This document shows positions 17,501 through 24,054 of a stretch of DNA of 25,571 nt, piece after piece. Origin of the DNA: Kiritimatiellia bacterium. GTDB lineage: Bacteria; Verrucomicrobiota; Kiritimatiellia; UBA8416; JABMPJ01. The stretch spans positions 1 through 25,571 of the forward strand of contig JAOZSS010000004.1 in the NCBI GenBank assembly GCA_029939545.1, in the 5' to 3' direction. The notes beneath the pieces were generated by a model, which worked only from the letters and a program-made list of their open reading frames with translations, made no database searches and had not been told where the DNA came from. The position numbers and the translations under genes are program-made. The number at the start of each line of letters is the position of its first letter. Within the stretch, counting starts at the first letter, position 1.

Positions 17501-18816
17501 TAGCCGCTCCCATCGCTACCGACCTTGTGGTCAGCAACGCCTGGACCCTTCCGGCCATCCCGGTCTACACCAACACCGTCAAGATCCGCGCCGAACTGAC
17601 AGACTACGTGCTCTCCCCCTCTAACGTTGACGTCAACGCCTACTACAAGCTCGGCACCAACGACTGGGCGACGTGGCAGTACTACAGCGGCACACCTCTG
17701 AACATGAGTGAGCTTGAGTCCGAACGCTACACGAACAACAACCGCACGGTCTACGTCTACGAAACAGACTCCGCCATCCCCGCGCAGTCTGCCGACACCG
17801 TCGTGCAGTACTTCATACGCGCCAGTTTCGACGGTGAACTCTTCGCCGACGCCACCAGTCCCCGCCTCTTCAAGAGTGACTTCCAGAATCCCGAGGCGTA
17901 CGAACCGGCCGACTACAACGAAACCTATGGTGGCGGATCGCAGATTGTGCCCTATTATGTGGTCTACTCTTGCCCACCTGGGTCGGTGTGGATTAACGAG
18001 GTCAACATCGAGGACGAGAATGCAAGCTTCCAGGTTGTAGGAGACCGGGAATTTGTTGAGCTATGCGGCCCGGATGGACTCTCGCTCGAGAACTGGAAAA
18101 TTAGACTCCTGACTGTCACGGGCCCTCCATATCCTTCCTTCATAACGAACCAAACCTATACGATCACCAACAATGTGGTTTTGGGTCCTCCCTCGACCAA
18201 CGGCTTCGCATTCTGGGTACTGGGCGACAACACCAACACGATCTCACCAGATCAGCATTTTACCCATACTCCAGATGCCAGCGGTTTCCACATGCCGCTT
18301 CCCGATGGGGGCATTCAACTCTTGCGCAGCATGGGCGCAATTGAGGATGCTGTTTCGTACGGAACTATAGGCAGCGTACCCGGCGCAGCGCTATCGGCTA
18401 CAAATGCGGGGTTCAACTATATTGGAGACGACTGGTATTTCTTCTACAGTTCTCTGACAGCCGAAGGCACCAATACTTCAGGGTTCACCTGGCACAACGA
18501 CAGCGCCAGCCTGACGCCGGGCTGGATCAATGGCAATCAAACACTGATCGAAAATGCCTTGGCTGTGCAGACATCCATCATCATCACGTATCTGTGGAAC
18601 GATACCACCAACACATGGATATCCTTCCTGGTATCGCCAACCGACAATGCCCTGACGAGCTCCGAGGCGTGGTACTCCACAAACCTGCTCGGCCCGGGGT
18701 GGACCCAGATCTCAGGCGGAGGCTACGATGGTTCGGGCGGCAGCTACACCCAGTGGTTTAATGTCATGACCAACAGCCCGATCATGTACCAGATCCGGGC
18801 ACAGGACGAGCAGTAG
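11578..18816 (+). CDS. Giant modular exoprotein with jelly-roll, Ig-like and lamin-tail domains
   Basis: This protein of about 2412 residues has a signal peptide (MRSMAPIWLLMVGLVVTALPFAAA) and no cytoplasmic features. Jelly-roll modules (about 30-178, 298-427, 650-797, 905-1068, 1310-1590, 1685-1830 and 1832-1980) alternate with Ig-like modules (about 180-293, 428-540, 798-905, 1070-1185, 1982-2110). The Ig-like modules share the ending EYY(I/F) to (F/Y)DG. Two copies of an E-set/glycan-binding-like domain lie near 541-650 and 1190-1308. A lamin-tail domain begins WINEVNIEDENASF near 2137 (REFVELCGP, LSLENWKIRL). The repeated 'NG(M/V)G(S/I)(I/L)SF(W/D)' motif marks each jelly-roll. No PEP-CTERM or type IX sorting tail is seen. 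It is probably secreted or surface-displayed and may bind polysaccharide or protein. I start at ATG 11578 with AGGTG upstream; GTG 11569 is possible, with GGAG 11 bases upstream. No convincing promoter is seen in 11425-11577. Confidence 0.88.
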   Translation: MRSMAPIWLLMVGLVVTALPFAAADPYSQGFESGWTTDSFVTETNADGWVVSEGIIRGGGIGYPTPQGSYACFLNQLNGDTPPEPYIETPALTNGVGTLSLDLGGRGGKPQELTVEVSTNGTIWTIYSVLTNNTQTSWESFSVPIDYYGTQYLRLRKTDDDGDSGTFLGVEAIQITRPPSYVEVTDVVLAPSQPVILTATTNTVTIVPHEGADNLDPVLLIYSTDGGASFATNDLLPSVSNQHVTTFPGIPAQSAPGTVVDYYIETVFDDVVQPTRTNWWPEGAPGVTTNYVVDWRPSDIFTNSTYSGWALTNGLIYQGYAWFNVLGQGSGTPSLTSMHLPNGVGIVSFDMKNNLSTNPVVFEIQQSTNGINWNTTLATVTNLSSVFTNYSLTVNFYEPAYVRIVKTGDDTSAYHHLVIDNLSVTEPASYVLFSNLVVNPEPPSSGGTADVSVDIEPFAGANNLFARLYYAFSDTNRPFADTVDMEYLGDNQYRTLEPVPISALPGETFNFYVETTFQGSNPDSPSSSPEDGIHQRFIGAPPIETTYTNVLVVGSATTNLFAATTHFWRGVIDATGSLTTPSFYFQTESNTWGDAVQTSNTTPFVGAADLGTNITIQETLNRYLYFAFFDGASNESYQVSECEYVNFNAWNETVFGEHTNPDGWRLYGGRMNDTADTNETARAFDGRYAMIRYDQTNEYLRSPSLPNGMGSISFWYRNWHDDAAQPAAFRIRTASNSSGPWTEVALVTNILSADWLYFSISISDTSVAYVRVDNASDIETQAWLCLDEVAITEPGSSISFGTATNSPASPILGDSVTVSVPVTPLRGATNLACSLLYRSGSSAPFTAIPAALNGDIFSAEIPPSPQGTIEYYFVCTYDGIEPAPRSDPSDAPDSVHSFVVSGDLPPERFQDFDDDPGWTIGNDFTNQTHEGWEIWDSRVAGTGIGKVAPYSVPYKCSLNALLDGGADAGQPGAPYLLSPLTSNGLGSITFFSRSRFSTPQTSAVQTKPSGGVTWTTVAQYTNSSTAYVTNSVFLNTYQDLFVRIIKLDDQGKKNQFLAIDDVLITYPPSDVTVSNVCHAPAYPAQNQDLSVYCDIGQINPNYPAFGFDPVIIHRQGSGPWSTNSMSLTGGNNYSGTIPAYPPGNVEYYIRCDFDGVYYQSGSYTEDRSPAFSPDAEHTEALPASFYDYNVRYYRSDFDTVAVTGNFDTVESELINNDTWQGLFFVGSTNQLTIGLNGTGYALNSQQSPSNTFWGDSDQWQANLPAVGTLDLNGSNIVFNGSFSGYYLLRFDMETGEYRILAADWQDFNSWPLHDTQFAEGAQGDSPASEQETFNDWALSADESITTYFEGNWTNRFDWQTSEVSEFDVTDNYWLAEKFRIVNPDTNSNRRIEFRDIAGEGRLRPHFDHYNPLFTPNLRGAGTLSFKYRATDTNIYQAVCTKTGSLNWSNYTYTASVVGEGDNTDEGCYWSLLYHYENPANYYEMRVITTNKNQLVMQIVKHFGGVESTVNTSTAFSGKLNNNASIQVKVFVDGSGVDHWGYYNGGNWKVRYLNETTDIIGAGRIGLAARDVNMVVDSVTVSDGESYEEDFDSTPADWPLGTTWLFDAGSGTYRREGRYTGGGLEFTVYSALLIPPSYSLENELNWVAEVVYTNITTLGYVQTTANIHRPDTYATSILKHTDGYGSLRFDDLKATGWQGDDVTHNTPSSAWILGDGWIDNDDPYDGKYCELRASRGMYTTDHNQFLRSPLMSSAGPVTFMYRTDGSDAEIQFRWKPDGGSYSTVTNDTLPGTTEWTSYSYPVETNAPGFVQLAHVSSNLSTRLFIDNLTFFDYHEGDTNTWIAYNALLTEQQEDKLYLTEGRSGYLNHDDDTDTLFNRVFTDAPYIRSPYLREGIGEISFWYRNWSTNGGLDTSLLVIETSPDTTTWTPLASLAVDNDVYTRHVITVYDVDNHYVRFRNDTSGDVPDRLCLDSILVAAPIATDLVVSNAWTLPAIPVYTNTVKIRAELTDYVLSPSNVDVNAYYKLGTNDWATWQYYSGTPLNMSELESERYTNNNRTVYVYETDSAIPAQSADTVVQYFIRASFDGELFADATSPRLFKSDFQNPEAYEPADYNETYGGGSQIVPYYVVYSCPPGSVWINEVNIEDENASFQVVGDREFVELCGPDGLSLENWKIRLLTVTGPPYPSFITNQTYTITNNVVLGPPSTNGFAFWVLGDNTNTISPDQHFTHTPDASGFHMPLPDGGIQLLRSMGAIEDAVSYGTIGSVPGAALSATNAGFNYIGDDWYFFYSSLTAEGTNTSGFTWHNDSASLTPGWINGNQTLIENALAVQTSIIITYLWNDTTNTWISFLVSPTDNALTSSEAWYSTNLLGPGWTQISGGGYDGSGGSYTQWFNVMTNSPIMYQIRAQDEQ

Positions 18817-19012
18817 GCTGCCCTGGAAGGACCGTTCACCGCGAAAGCACCATCCACGTTGTACGCCACAGCTATGGAGGGCAAGCGCAAAGGGTTAATA
18901 TCATCGCTCTGGCCACCTGCCTTGCAGAATCAAACGCAACCTTTGATAGTGCAAGGTTACATGAGAGTGACACGAAGCGCGGAGCGCGCGGCATAATCGT
19001 CATTCCGGAGAA

Positions 19013-19047
19013 TCATTTGACAGAATGTATGTCATTCTGTCAAATGA
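19013..19047. repeat. Perfect 15-bp inverted repeat
   Basis: TCATTTGACAGAATG (19013-19027) and CATTCTGTCAAATGA (19033-19047) are exact reverse complements around the loop TATGT. No T-tract follows on either strand, so it does not look like a standard intrinsic terminator despite the convergent setting. A dispersed palindromic repeat is more likely. Confidence 0.85.
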
Positions 19048-19112
19048 AGCCGAGTCAGGCGACCAACTCCCCTTCGAAATCGACGGCAGTGAGCCGCTAT
19101 TCCATACGCCCG

Positions 19113-19211
19113 CTAGCGCTCAGCGTCGAGGGTCTCGACGGCCTCGTAGGCAAGTATTCGTTCGTCCGCCGTCACGAGCGTTAGGCTGTGCTCTCGCGCG
19201 GTAGCGACGGA
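19113..19211 (-). pseudogene. 3' remnant of a PIN-domain (VapC-like) toxin gene
   Basis: On the minus strand a frame ending in TAG at 19115-19113 encodes SVATAREHSLTLVTADERIL and then AYEAVETLDAER. This is the usual C-terminal end of a VapC PIN-domain RNase, where LVTADERIL carries the last conserved acidic residue. The preceding 100 or so residues of the domain, including the first catalytic Asp, are absent: the frame continues into unrelated repeat-like sequence (RLRTRLRGQANSP) and then meets the GspK-like stop at 19296. It is therefore a fragment, not a functional toxin. Confidence 0.65.
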
Positions 19212-19276
19212 GGGGCTGTTCGCTTGCCCTCGTAGCCTTGTGCGAAGGCGGGAATGCTCAGCTGCTTGCCCGCCTC

Positions 19277-19295
19277 GGGCGGGTTTCTCCCGCCC
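19277..19295 (-). terminator. GC-rich hairpin abutting the GspK-like stop codon
   Basis: GGGCGGG (19277-19283) and CCCGCCC (19289-19295) form a perfect 7-bp stem with a 5-base loop, directly after the TAG at 19298-19296. There is no T-run, so an intrinsic terminator is uncertain. CCCGCC at 19269-19274 can compete for the same arm, so two alternative hairpins are possible. Confidence 0.35.
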
Positions 19296-21731
19296 CTATT
19301 TCTCCAGCCAGGTAAACCAGCGGATAAAGCTTCGGTGCTGGCCGCCGACCTCCTGCGGATCACGCCAGACAATCGCGAGAGCACGCTGCTCGACCGCGAT
19401 CTTGCTCTTGCCGGCGAGGAGAATCGCGAACAGGTTCTGGCGCGTATGAAACAGACCATGTGCATTCCTATAAACGGACTCCTTCTCGAACTCGGTCCCA
19501 CCGTTCACTCCCGCCGCCGCAAACAAGTCGTTAGCAATATTCAATTGGCCAAGGTCGGAGACAACGTCGTATGCATTCGTAGCATAACCTTGAATCACAT
19601 CTGCCAAGTCCTGCGCAGTGGCAAACCCCACTGTAGTCGCACCGGCCTGTTCGGGATACTCGTCAATCCGCATGCCATCATAGGCCGCCGCTAGAACATC
19701 CCGATGCTCTGTGTTAGGATTCACCCTTCCGACATATACAGAAGAATTTGTTAGAGAAAAGTGGTCAAAAAACCGATCCGCGCGCCCCAGCCCGCTATCA
19801 TAGGGGCGCAGCGTTCTCCAAAGCAGCGGGACAGCCATATCCGGATTTACGGGAATGCCAACGCCTCCGTTAACATTCTGCCAAACGCCCGGATGAGACA
19901 GGTAAGCCAACTCACCAACACTCCGCATGGAACGATTGGCAATATACATCGGTGTGTTTGCGTCACAGTATGCCTCTTGCCCGAAGTTCTGCGCAATGAA
20001 CGCTGATGCTCCCTCATTGACATTACCTAGCGACGACGCATAGGGATAGTCCGGCTTTGCACTCCAATGCTGAGGACTCCAGTTAAAACGCGGATCGATG
20101 ACATCCGCACCGCCGCCGGCACGCCAGACTCCTGCGGCTTGAGACGGATTCGCAACAGTGATTTTCGTATCAGGGATCCTGTCTACTTCATTCCCTGTAT
20201 CATCATCCACAATATGAACGTCACTGAACACGACATCGTAAATAATCGGCTGCGTGGCCGGCGTGTTCGTCACCGCAGGAGGAACAAGGTACACTTGGAT
20301 GCTCAGAGGGAAACTCAGCGCCATATTGAGCGGTTGTGTCTTCTGGATAGTAGTGCTTAAGAACATACCAGCCGGAGCTTGCGCCCCCGGTCCGGTCAAA
20401 TCAAAATCAATATCGTAGTGAAGCGTAAATGATCCCTTTGGCTGACTTGGGGCAACCAGAAACGGATACCAACATTCCACGTATACCATAACCCGAGATG
20501 GTGAGGTAACGGCGCCGGAAGCAGCAATATTGAAGGTGTTCGTAACAAACAACTCGTTGATCATGGGCGCACGATCAACGTAGGGTCCTGACGTCGAGCC
20601 CGCCGCAGCCACCGCACTGCCAGGCACGTTGTCTGCGTCCACATAGTCGATCAGGTTGTTATATAGCGCCGGCCCCCTCACATTCTTGTCCAGCATTGAC
20701 AGTGTCCCTGCGTCCGGATTCGGTGTAATAGACCAGCAAAACGCATCAATGATCTTTGATTTCAGTGTGTTCAGATCCGCAACAGTCCCGCCAATGTTCA
20801 CGGGGCCATCCGCAAAAACATCGCCGGGGCGCATGTCCGGAACAAAGCGACTATATACACAGAAGTTCTTCGGATCACCGTTGAGCCCACCGTTTCCAAA
20901 AGCAAAGTCGTACGTGCGCTCATAGGGAGCATTGCCGTTACGGTGGGTCCAAACACTAGCTTCGTTGGCGACGTCAGGCAGATTCGAAATCTGCATCTCG
21001 GAAGGATCGCTACCCATAGAGCGAGTGCCTCCACCCACGTAGTTTGCATCCAACAACCCCGACAGATTCAGCACCATATACGCAATCTTCCCGCCCCCTT
21101 CTTCGACCTCCTGCCATTGAGGAAGTGCCGTTCGGTAGCGATCCTGATTAGCAAGCGGATCAGAAGCGGCAGGATCGTCGTCTTCCCACCCCGTCATATC
21201 GGTGTTCAACCAGTTCGCATTCACAGAGGTAATCTGCCCAACGGCACGCTGTCCATCCGACTCAATCTGCTCGATCCAATAGCGAGGGTCCGTGCTCGTT
21301 CCGGCGGCGTCCCCCCACTCAGCGTTGTCATCGATGATGTTATCACCCGTCGTACCCCATACTTGCCCAGGTGAGGCAAGCTTGCGGCACAAGTCGAAAA
21401 TAGGTCTTGGGATCAGCTCAAGCGCATCGCCGGTATAGAGATCGACCGATTTCGCGAACGTATCCAGATAGTTGGTCGGCCACGCCGGGTAGTTGGTTGA
21501 AGCATAGAGGGGATACTGCATGTCCTCTTCGATATCGTCCATCGCCCGGGCGAGGGCGGTGTAGACGAGGTGGCGCGCCTTCATGACTTCCATGTAGTTG
21601 CCGGCGGCGACGCGTTCGGTTCGCATCGTGATGACAAACGCCACGCCGAGGATCATCATGACCGAGAGCATCCCCAGCACAATAATCAGCGCAATCCCCT
21701 GCCGACTCTCATCTTGTATCACCCTCTTCAT
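19296..21731 (-). CDS. Large GspK/PilX-like minor pseudopilin (Verru_Chthon cassette A-like)
   Basis: This 811-residue protein starts MKRVIQDESRQG|IALIIVLGMLSVMMILGVAF, a prepilin-like leader with Gly12 before the hydrophobic helix. The usual Glu at mature position 5 is replaced by Ile, as in GspK-type tip subunits, which do not need it to recruit the next subunit. The long globular part is beta-rich and unlike classical GspK, which is about 300-350 residues. A large protein with a PilX-like N-terminus beside three small pseudopilins is the layout of the Verru_Chthon cassette (A with B, C, D), so I read it as A-like. It probably caps the pseudopilus in the periplasm or at the surface. I start at ATG 21731, with AAGGA 8 bases upstream; a GTG at 21758 has weaker support. 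It is separated from the other cassette genes by a DUF3800 gene and two repeat-bearing gaps. Confidence 0.78.
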   Translation of the reverse strand: MKRVIQDESRQGIALIIVLGMLSVMMILGVAFVITMRTERVAAGNYMEVMKARHLVYTALARAMDDIEEDMQYPLYASTNYPAWPTNYLDTFAKSVDLYTGDALELIPRPIFDLCRKLASPGQVWGTTGDNIIDDNAEWGDAAGTSTDPRYWIEQIESDGQRAVGQITSVNANWLNTDMTGWEDDDPAASDPLANQDRYRTALPQWQEVEEGGGKIAYMVLNLSGLLDANYVGGGTRSMGSDPSEMQISNLPDVANEASVWTHRNGNAPYERTYDFAFGNGGLNGDPKNFCVYSRFVPDMRPGDVFADGPVNIGGTVADLNTLKSKIIDAFCWSITPNPDAGTLSMLDKNVRGPALYNNLIDYVDADNVPGSAVAAAGSTSGPYVDRAPMINELFVTNTFNIAASGAVTSPSRVMVYVECWYPFLVAPSQPKGSFTLHYDIDFDLTGPGAQAPAGMFLSTTIQKTQPLNMALSFPLSIQVYLVPPAVTNTPATQPIIYDVVFSDVHIVDDDTGNEVDRIPDTKITVANPSQAAGVWRAGGGADVIDPRFNWSPQHWSAKPDYPYASSLGNVNEGASAFIAQNFGQEAYCDANTPMYIANRSMRSVGELAYLSHPGVWQNVNGGVGIPVNPDMAVPLLWRTLRPYDSGLGRADRFFDHFSLTNSSVYVGRVNPNTEHRDVLAAAYDGMRIDEYPEQAGATTVGFATAQDLADVIQGYATNAYDVVSDLGQLNIANDLFAAAGVNGGTEFEKESVYRNAHGLFHTRQNLFAILLAGKSKIAVEQRALAIVWRDPQEVGGQHRSFIRWFTWLEK

Positions 21732-21773
21732 TCGTATCCTTCTTACCTTGGCGCCCACGCCACGACGAGCAAG

Positions 21774-21798
21774 CTTTGCGTCTTTGCGCGAGATCTTT
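21774..21798. repeat. Intergenic CTTTGCG/GCGCGAGAT repeat, copy 1
   Basis: CTTTGCGTCTT-TGCGCGAGAT here is matched by 22846-22879 on the same strand, and CTTTGCG recurs at the right window edge (25565-25571). It lies in the gap 21732-21998 between the DUF3800 gene and the GspK-like gene. Nothing else is recognised in that gap. Confidence 0.6.
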
Positions 21799-21998
21799 CC
21801 GTTCTCACTCGCCCGCTCATCCAGTTATGGAGCGTTCCAACTTGCTGCCTTTCTATTCACCGAACAATCGCTCAAACGACACGGCGCGGGTTGCCGCAGA
21901 AATGCCGTTGACATCCTCCCTCCAATGTGTCAAGTTAGAGACGGACTGGGAATTCTCGGTCGGCAGGCATTTCTGGAAACGGAAGTGCCTGTTTGCTT

Positions 21999-22748
21999 TT
22001 ATGGGGATACTTTCCACCCGGAAACTCCTTCTTTCTGACAGATCTTGTTGCGCACGATTTCAAAGGCACGGTTCGAGTGTTCGGGCCGCAGCACATGCCT
22101 TGCGCAAGGATGGGCACAAAGGTCGGCCAGTTGTATGCCGGCAATGTTGTCGAACTTGCGCCGAAACACCAACGGACACTGTAGATTCTTGAACCGTGCG
22201 CTTCTGACGAGGTCCGTTCCTTCCGTCATTATTCGGTAGAAACACCGCTCCAGCATTTGATCCTCGCGTTTACCACGGACCTCCGCCACAACCGGCAGCT
22301 CTGTCAGTCCGTAGCCTTCGACGAAATGAATCAATTGCTCCAGGGTAAACTCCAGCGCCAAATCGTACGGATTCACCGCGTCTGCTCCATACCGATCCTT
22401 ATGCTGATCTTTGCGTACGGCGGAGATAAACAGCGTATACGGTAGATCTCGCATCAAGTCCGAAAGGTCTTGCATAAAAGCTGACCGTTTATCCGGCACC
22501 TGCAAGAACCCGAAGGGTCCTCTTGCCTTGCGAATATCGCGACTATGGAGATTTACCCCTTCATGCACCCAATATGTCAGCTTTAGCCGGGCAAGTGCAG
22601 GGATGACCTGCTCCACATAATCCGTGCGCTTCAGAACGACGGTCGCAAGGAGAAACAAAGGGAAATCCTGATCGATCAGTTCCAGCGTGTGGTCTCCACA
22701 CTCATCGAAGAATGCGATATATTCAGATGTCCCACCCACATTCTTCAT
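21999..22748 (-). CDS. DUF3800 family protein
   Basis: This 249-residue protein fits DUF3800. The N-terminus YIAFFDECGD (Asp15, Glu16, Asp19) corresponds to the family YxxFIDESGD signature. A middle HSRDIRKARGPFGF carries the conserved basic/acidic patch, VVAEVRGKRED lies near residue 160, and the C-terminus IAGIQLADLCAHPCARHVL is the family QLADL motif. Such acidic residues on an RNase H-like fold suggest a nuclease, but no activity is established for this member. DUF3800 genes are often found near mobile or defence loci. Here it is alone, inside a run of pseudopilin genes, with gaps of 150 bases upstream and about 270 downstream rather than the tight spacing of its neighbours. Copies of one short repeat lie on both sides. 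GAGGG lies just before the ATG. I see no promoter, so how it is expressed is unclear. It looks like inserted cargo. Confidence 0.85.
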   Translation of the reverse strand: MKNVGGTSEYIAFFDECGDHTLELIDQDFPLFLLATVVLKRTDYVEQVIPALARLKLTYWVHEGVNLHSRDIRKARGPFGFLQVPDKRSAFMQDLSDLMRDLPYTLFISAVRKDQHKDRYGADAVNPYDLALEFTLEQLIHFVEGYGLTELPVVAEVRGKREDQMLERCFYRIMTEGTDLVRSARFKNLQCPLVFRRKFDNIAGIQLADLCAHPCARHVLRPEHSNRAFEIVRNKICQKEGVSGWKVSP

Positions 22749-22845
22749 GTTCCCTCAGCGTTCATATCTCTTTAGCAATCCCATCCCGACCTCGCAGATA
22801 TCACCCGCGCACTCTTCCCTAACCCATCTCTTGTAGACGGCTCCT

Positions 22846-22879
22846 CTTTGCGTCTTGGCGCTCTTCGCGCGAGATTCTC
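22846..22879. repeat. Intergenic CTTTGCG/GCGCGAGAT repeat, copy 2
   Basis: CTTTGCGTCTTGGCG, then six extra bases, then GCGCGAGATTC. It matches copy 1 at 21774-21798 in sequence and orientation and lies about 100 bases upstream of the DUF3800 start. The two copies therefore bracket that gene. Confidence 0.6.
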
Positions 22880-22898
22880 TTTTCCATTCCCCCTCATA

Positions 22899-23504
22899 TC
22901 AATCAAACTTATACCGATTCCGATTCCACAGAAACGCCCGTCCCGTATGCACGCGATTCTCCGTCCGCCCCATGTCATCAGTCGTCACCGTCATCTCGAA
23001 AGCCACGAAACGCGGGTCCGAGAAATCGGGGCTCGGGCCCACTGCGCTAAGCGCCGCCGTATCACCAAACAACTCAGCCATGCTGTAGTTCTTGTCATCC
23101 ATGGCATCGGTCCCTTTCAGAACCGTGAATCCGGATGCATCCGGCGCATACGGATCACCTAACGCCATCACCATTTCCCTAACGTAATAGTCCGTCAGCG
23201 CCCGCCCCACCAACAAGCTCTTAGCCCGCCGCGTGCCGCTGTCCCATGCCGCGGCGCTGTGCGAGAAGAGATTAGCCACCGCCACGACAATCACACTCAG
23301 TACCGCCATCGCCGTCAGCAGCTCAATCAGCGTAAACGCCATTTTTCTCGTCGCCGCCAGTTCGTCCAGAGTTATCAAATCCTTACAGGTTCCCAAGTGT
23401 CGCGTGAGGGCGGCATCTTTCTGACGATGGATGGAGTCCTCCTCAGAGACAACAGCTTCCGCGCACTTTACCTTCCTCTCTGAGTGCTCCATAGCTTCCT
23501 TCAT
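22899..23504 (-). CDS. PilW/GspJ-like minor prepilin (Verru_Chthon cassette C-like) with a long leader
   Basis: The prepilin motif is A|FTLIELLTAMAVLSVIVVAVANLF, with Glu at mature position 5 and Ala rather than Gly at -1. The mature part is about 145 residues, ends TGRAFLWNRNRYKFD, and is followed directly by the TGA. It resembles minor pseudopilins of the PilW/GspJ type by position after a PilV-like gene. The start is unusual. The ATG at 23504 has a strong GAGGTG 9 bases upstream, giving a 56-residue leader (MKEAMEHSERKVK to AATRKMA). The ATG at 23342 would give the leader MA but has no ribosome binding site. Typical leaders are 6-20 residues. Both readings put the same hydrophobic helix in the membrane. 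It is spaced 49 bases from the PilV-like gene stop and co-directional with the cassette. Confidence 0.75.
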   Translation of the reverse strand: MKEAMEHSERKVKCAEAVVSEEDSIHRQKDAALTRHLGTCKDLITLDELAATRKMAFTLIELLTAMAVLSVIVVAVANLFSHSAAAWDSGTRRAKSLLVGRALTDYYVREMVMALGDPYAPDASGFTVLKGTDAMDDKNYSMAELFGDTAALSAVGPSPDFSDPRFVAFEMTVTTDDMGRTENRVHTGRAFLWNRNRYKFD

Positions 23505-23553
23505 TCTTGCATCCACCTCAAAGCCTACAGCCTAAACATCTACACCCTTCTCC

Positions 23554-24042
23554 TCACATCCCGAAATTGTACACCTCGGTATAGAACGTATTCGTAAATC
23601 CGCCCGTACGCCCATACGCCACGCGCAACTCTACAGACCCCAACCGGTCATCCGTATCCACCCTCGAATCACACCTGTAGCTCACATACTCATCATAGCC
23701 TGAATCCGCACTGGCGGGATATTGAACCCAATCCGATCCATTCAGATCCACATCCTTCGAGAGACCAATGCTGACCTCGTCGTCAGACCCATCAAACAGG
23801 CTCACAAAAGCAGATGTATTTGTCCGTGTCGCCGCCTCGGCATAGATCTGATTGAACACCTCATCCGCGAACTGCGCACAACGCGTCTCGGCCGTGGCGT
23901 CGATCCCGGCGCGCAGTCCGGTGGGAAACAGATGAAAAACAGCCAGCAGCCCCAACCCCACCACTACAAGCGCCAGTGTCACCTCAATCAGGCTGAAGCC
24001 CGCCTGTGCCCTATTCTGCCTATCCTGTCCATCCATGTTCAT
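23554..24042 (-). CDS. PilV/GspI-like minor prepilin (Verru_Chthon cassette B-like)
   Basis: This 162-residue protein starts MNMDGQDRQNRAQAG|FSLIEVTLALVVVGLGLLAVF, a canonical class III leader with Gly15 at -1 and Glu20 at mature +5. The motif LALVVVGLGLLAVFHLFPTG is typical of PilV/GspI minor pseudopilins. The rest is a short acidic, beta-rich domain (DGSDDEVSIGLSKDVD, YVSYRCDSRVDTDD). It likely forms part of the pseudopilus tip with the GspJ- and GspK-like neighbours. I start at ATG 24042: GAGGTG, which overlaps the preceding stop at 24055, lies 8 bases upstream. GTG 24051 and ATG 24036 in the same frame are alternatives. The very short gap to the GspH-like gene suggests translational coupling. 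Confidence 0.85.
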   Translation of the reverse strand: MNMDGQDRQNRAQAGFSLIEVTLALVVVGLGLLAVFHLFPTGLRAGIDATAETRCAQFADEVFNQIYAEAATRTNTSAFVSLFDGSDDEVSIGLSKDVDLNGSDWVQYPASADSGYDEYVSYRCDSRVDTDDRLGSVELRVAYGRTGGFTNTFYTEVYNFGM

Positions 24043-24054
24043 GGCATTCACACC

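Larger units (their letters stand above)
18817..19295. other. Gene-free convergent interval with repeats and a gene remnant
   Basis: This 479-base stretch lies between the plus-strand exoprotein stop and the minus-strand GspK-like gene stop. It holds a 6-bp inverted repeat (AACCTT at 18938, AAGGTT at 18953), the perfect 15-bp inverted repeat at 19013-19047, the PIN-domain remnant at 19113-19211, and a GC-rich hairpin against the stop at 19296. No intact gene is visible. A T-rich intrinsic terminator for the exoprotein transcript is not seen. Confidence 0.7.

Noticed and set aside
19013..19047. Intrinsic terminator for the exoprotein
   Set aside because: The stem is perfect but no T-run follows on either strand, and it lies 197 bases after the stop.
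19181..19501. Small minus-strand protein overlapping the GspK-like gene end
   Set aside because: It is a shadow frame of the GspK-like gene that runs into repeat-like intergenic sequence; it has no domain and no ribosome binding site.
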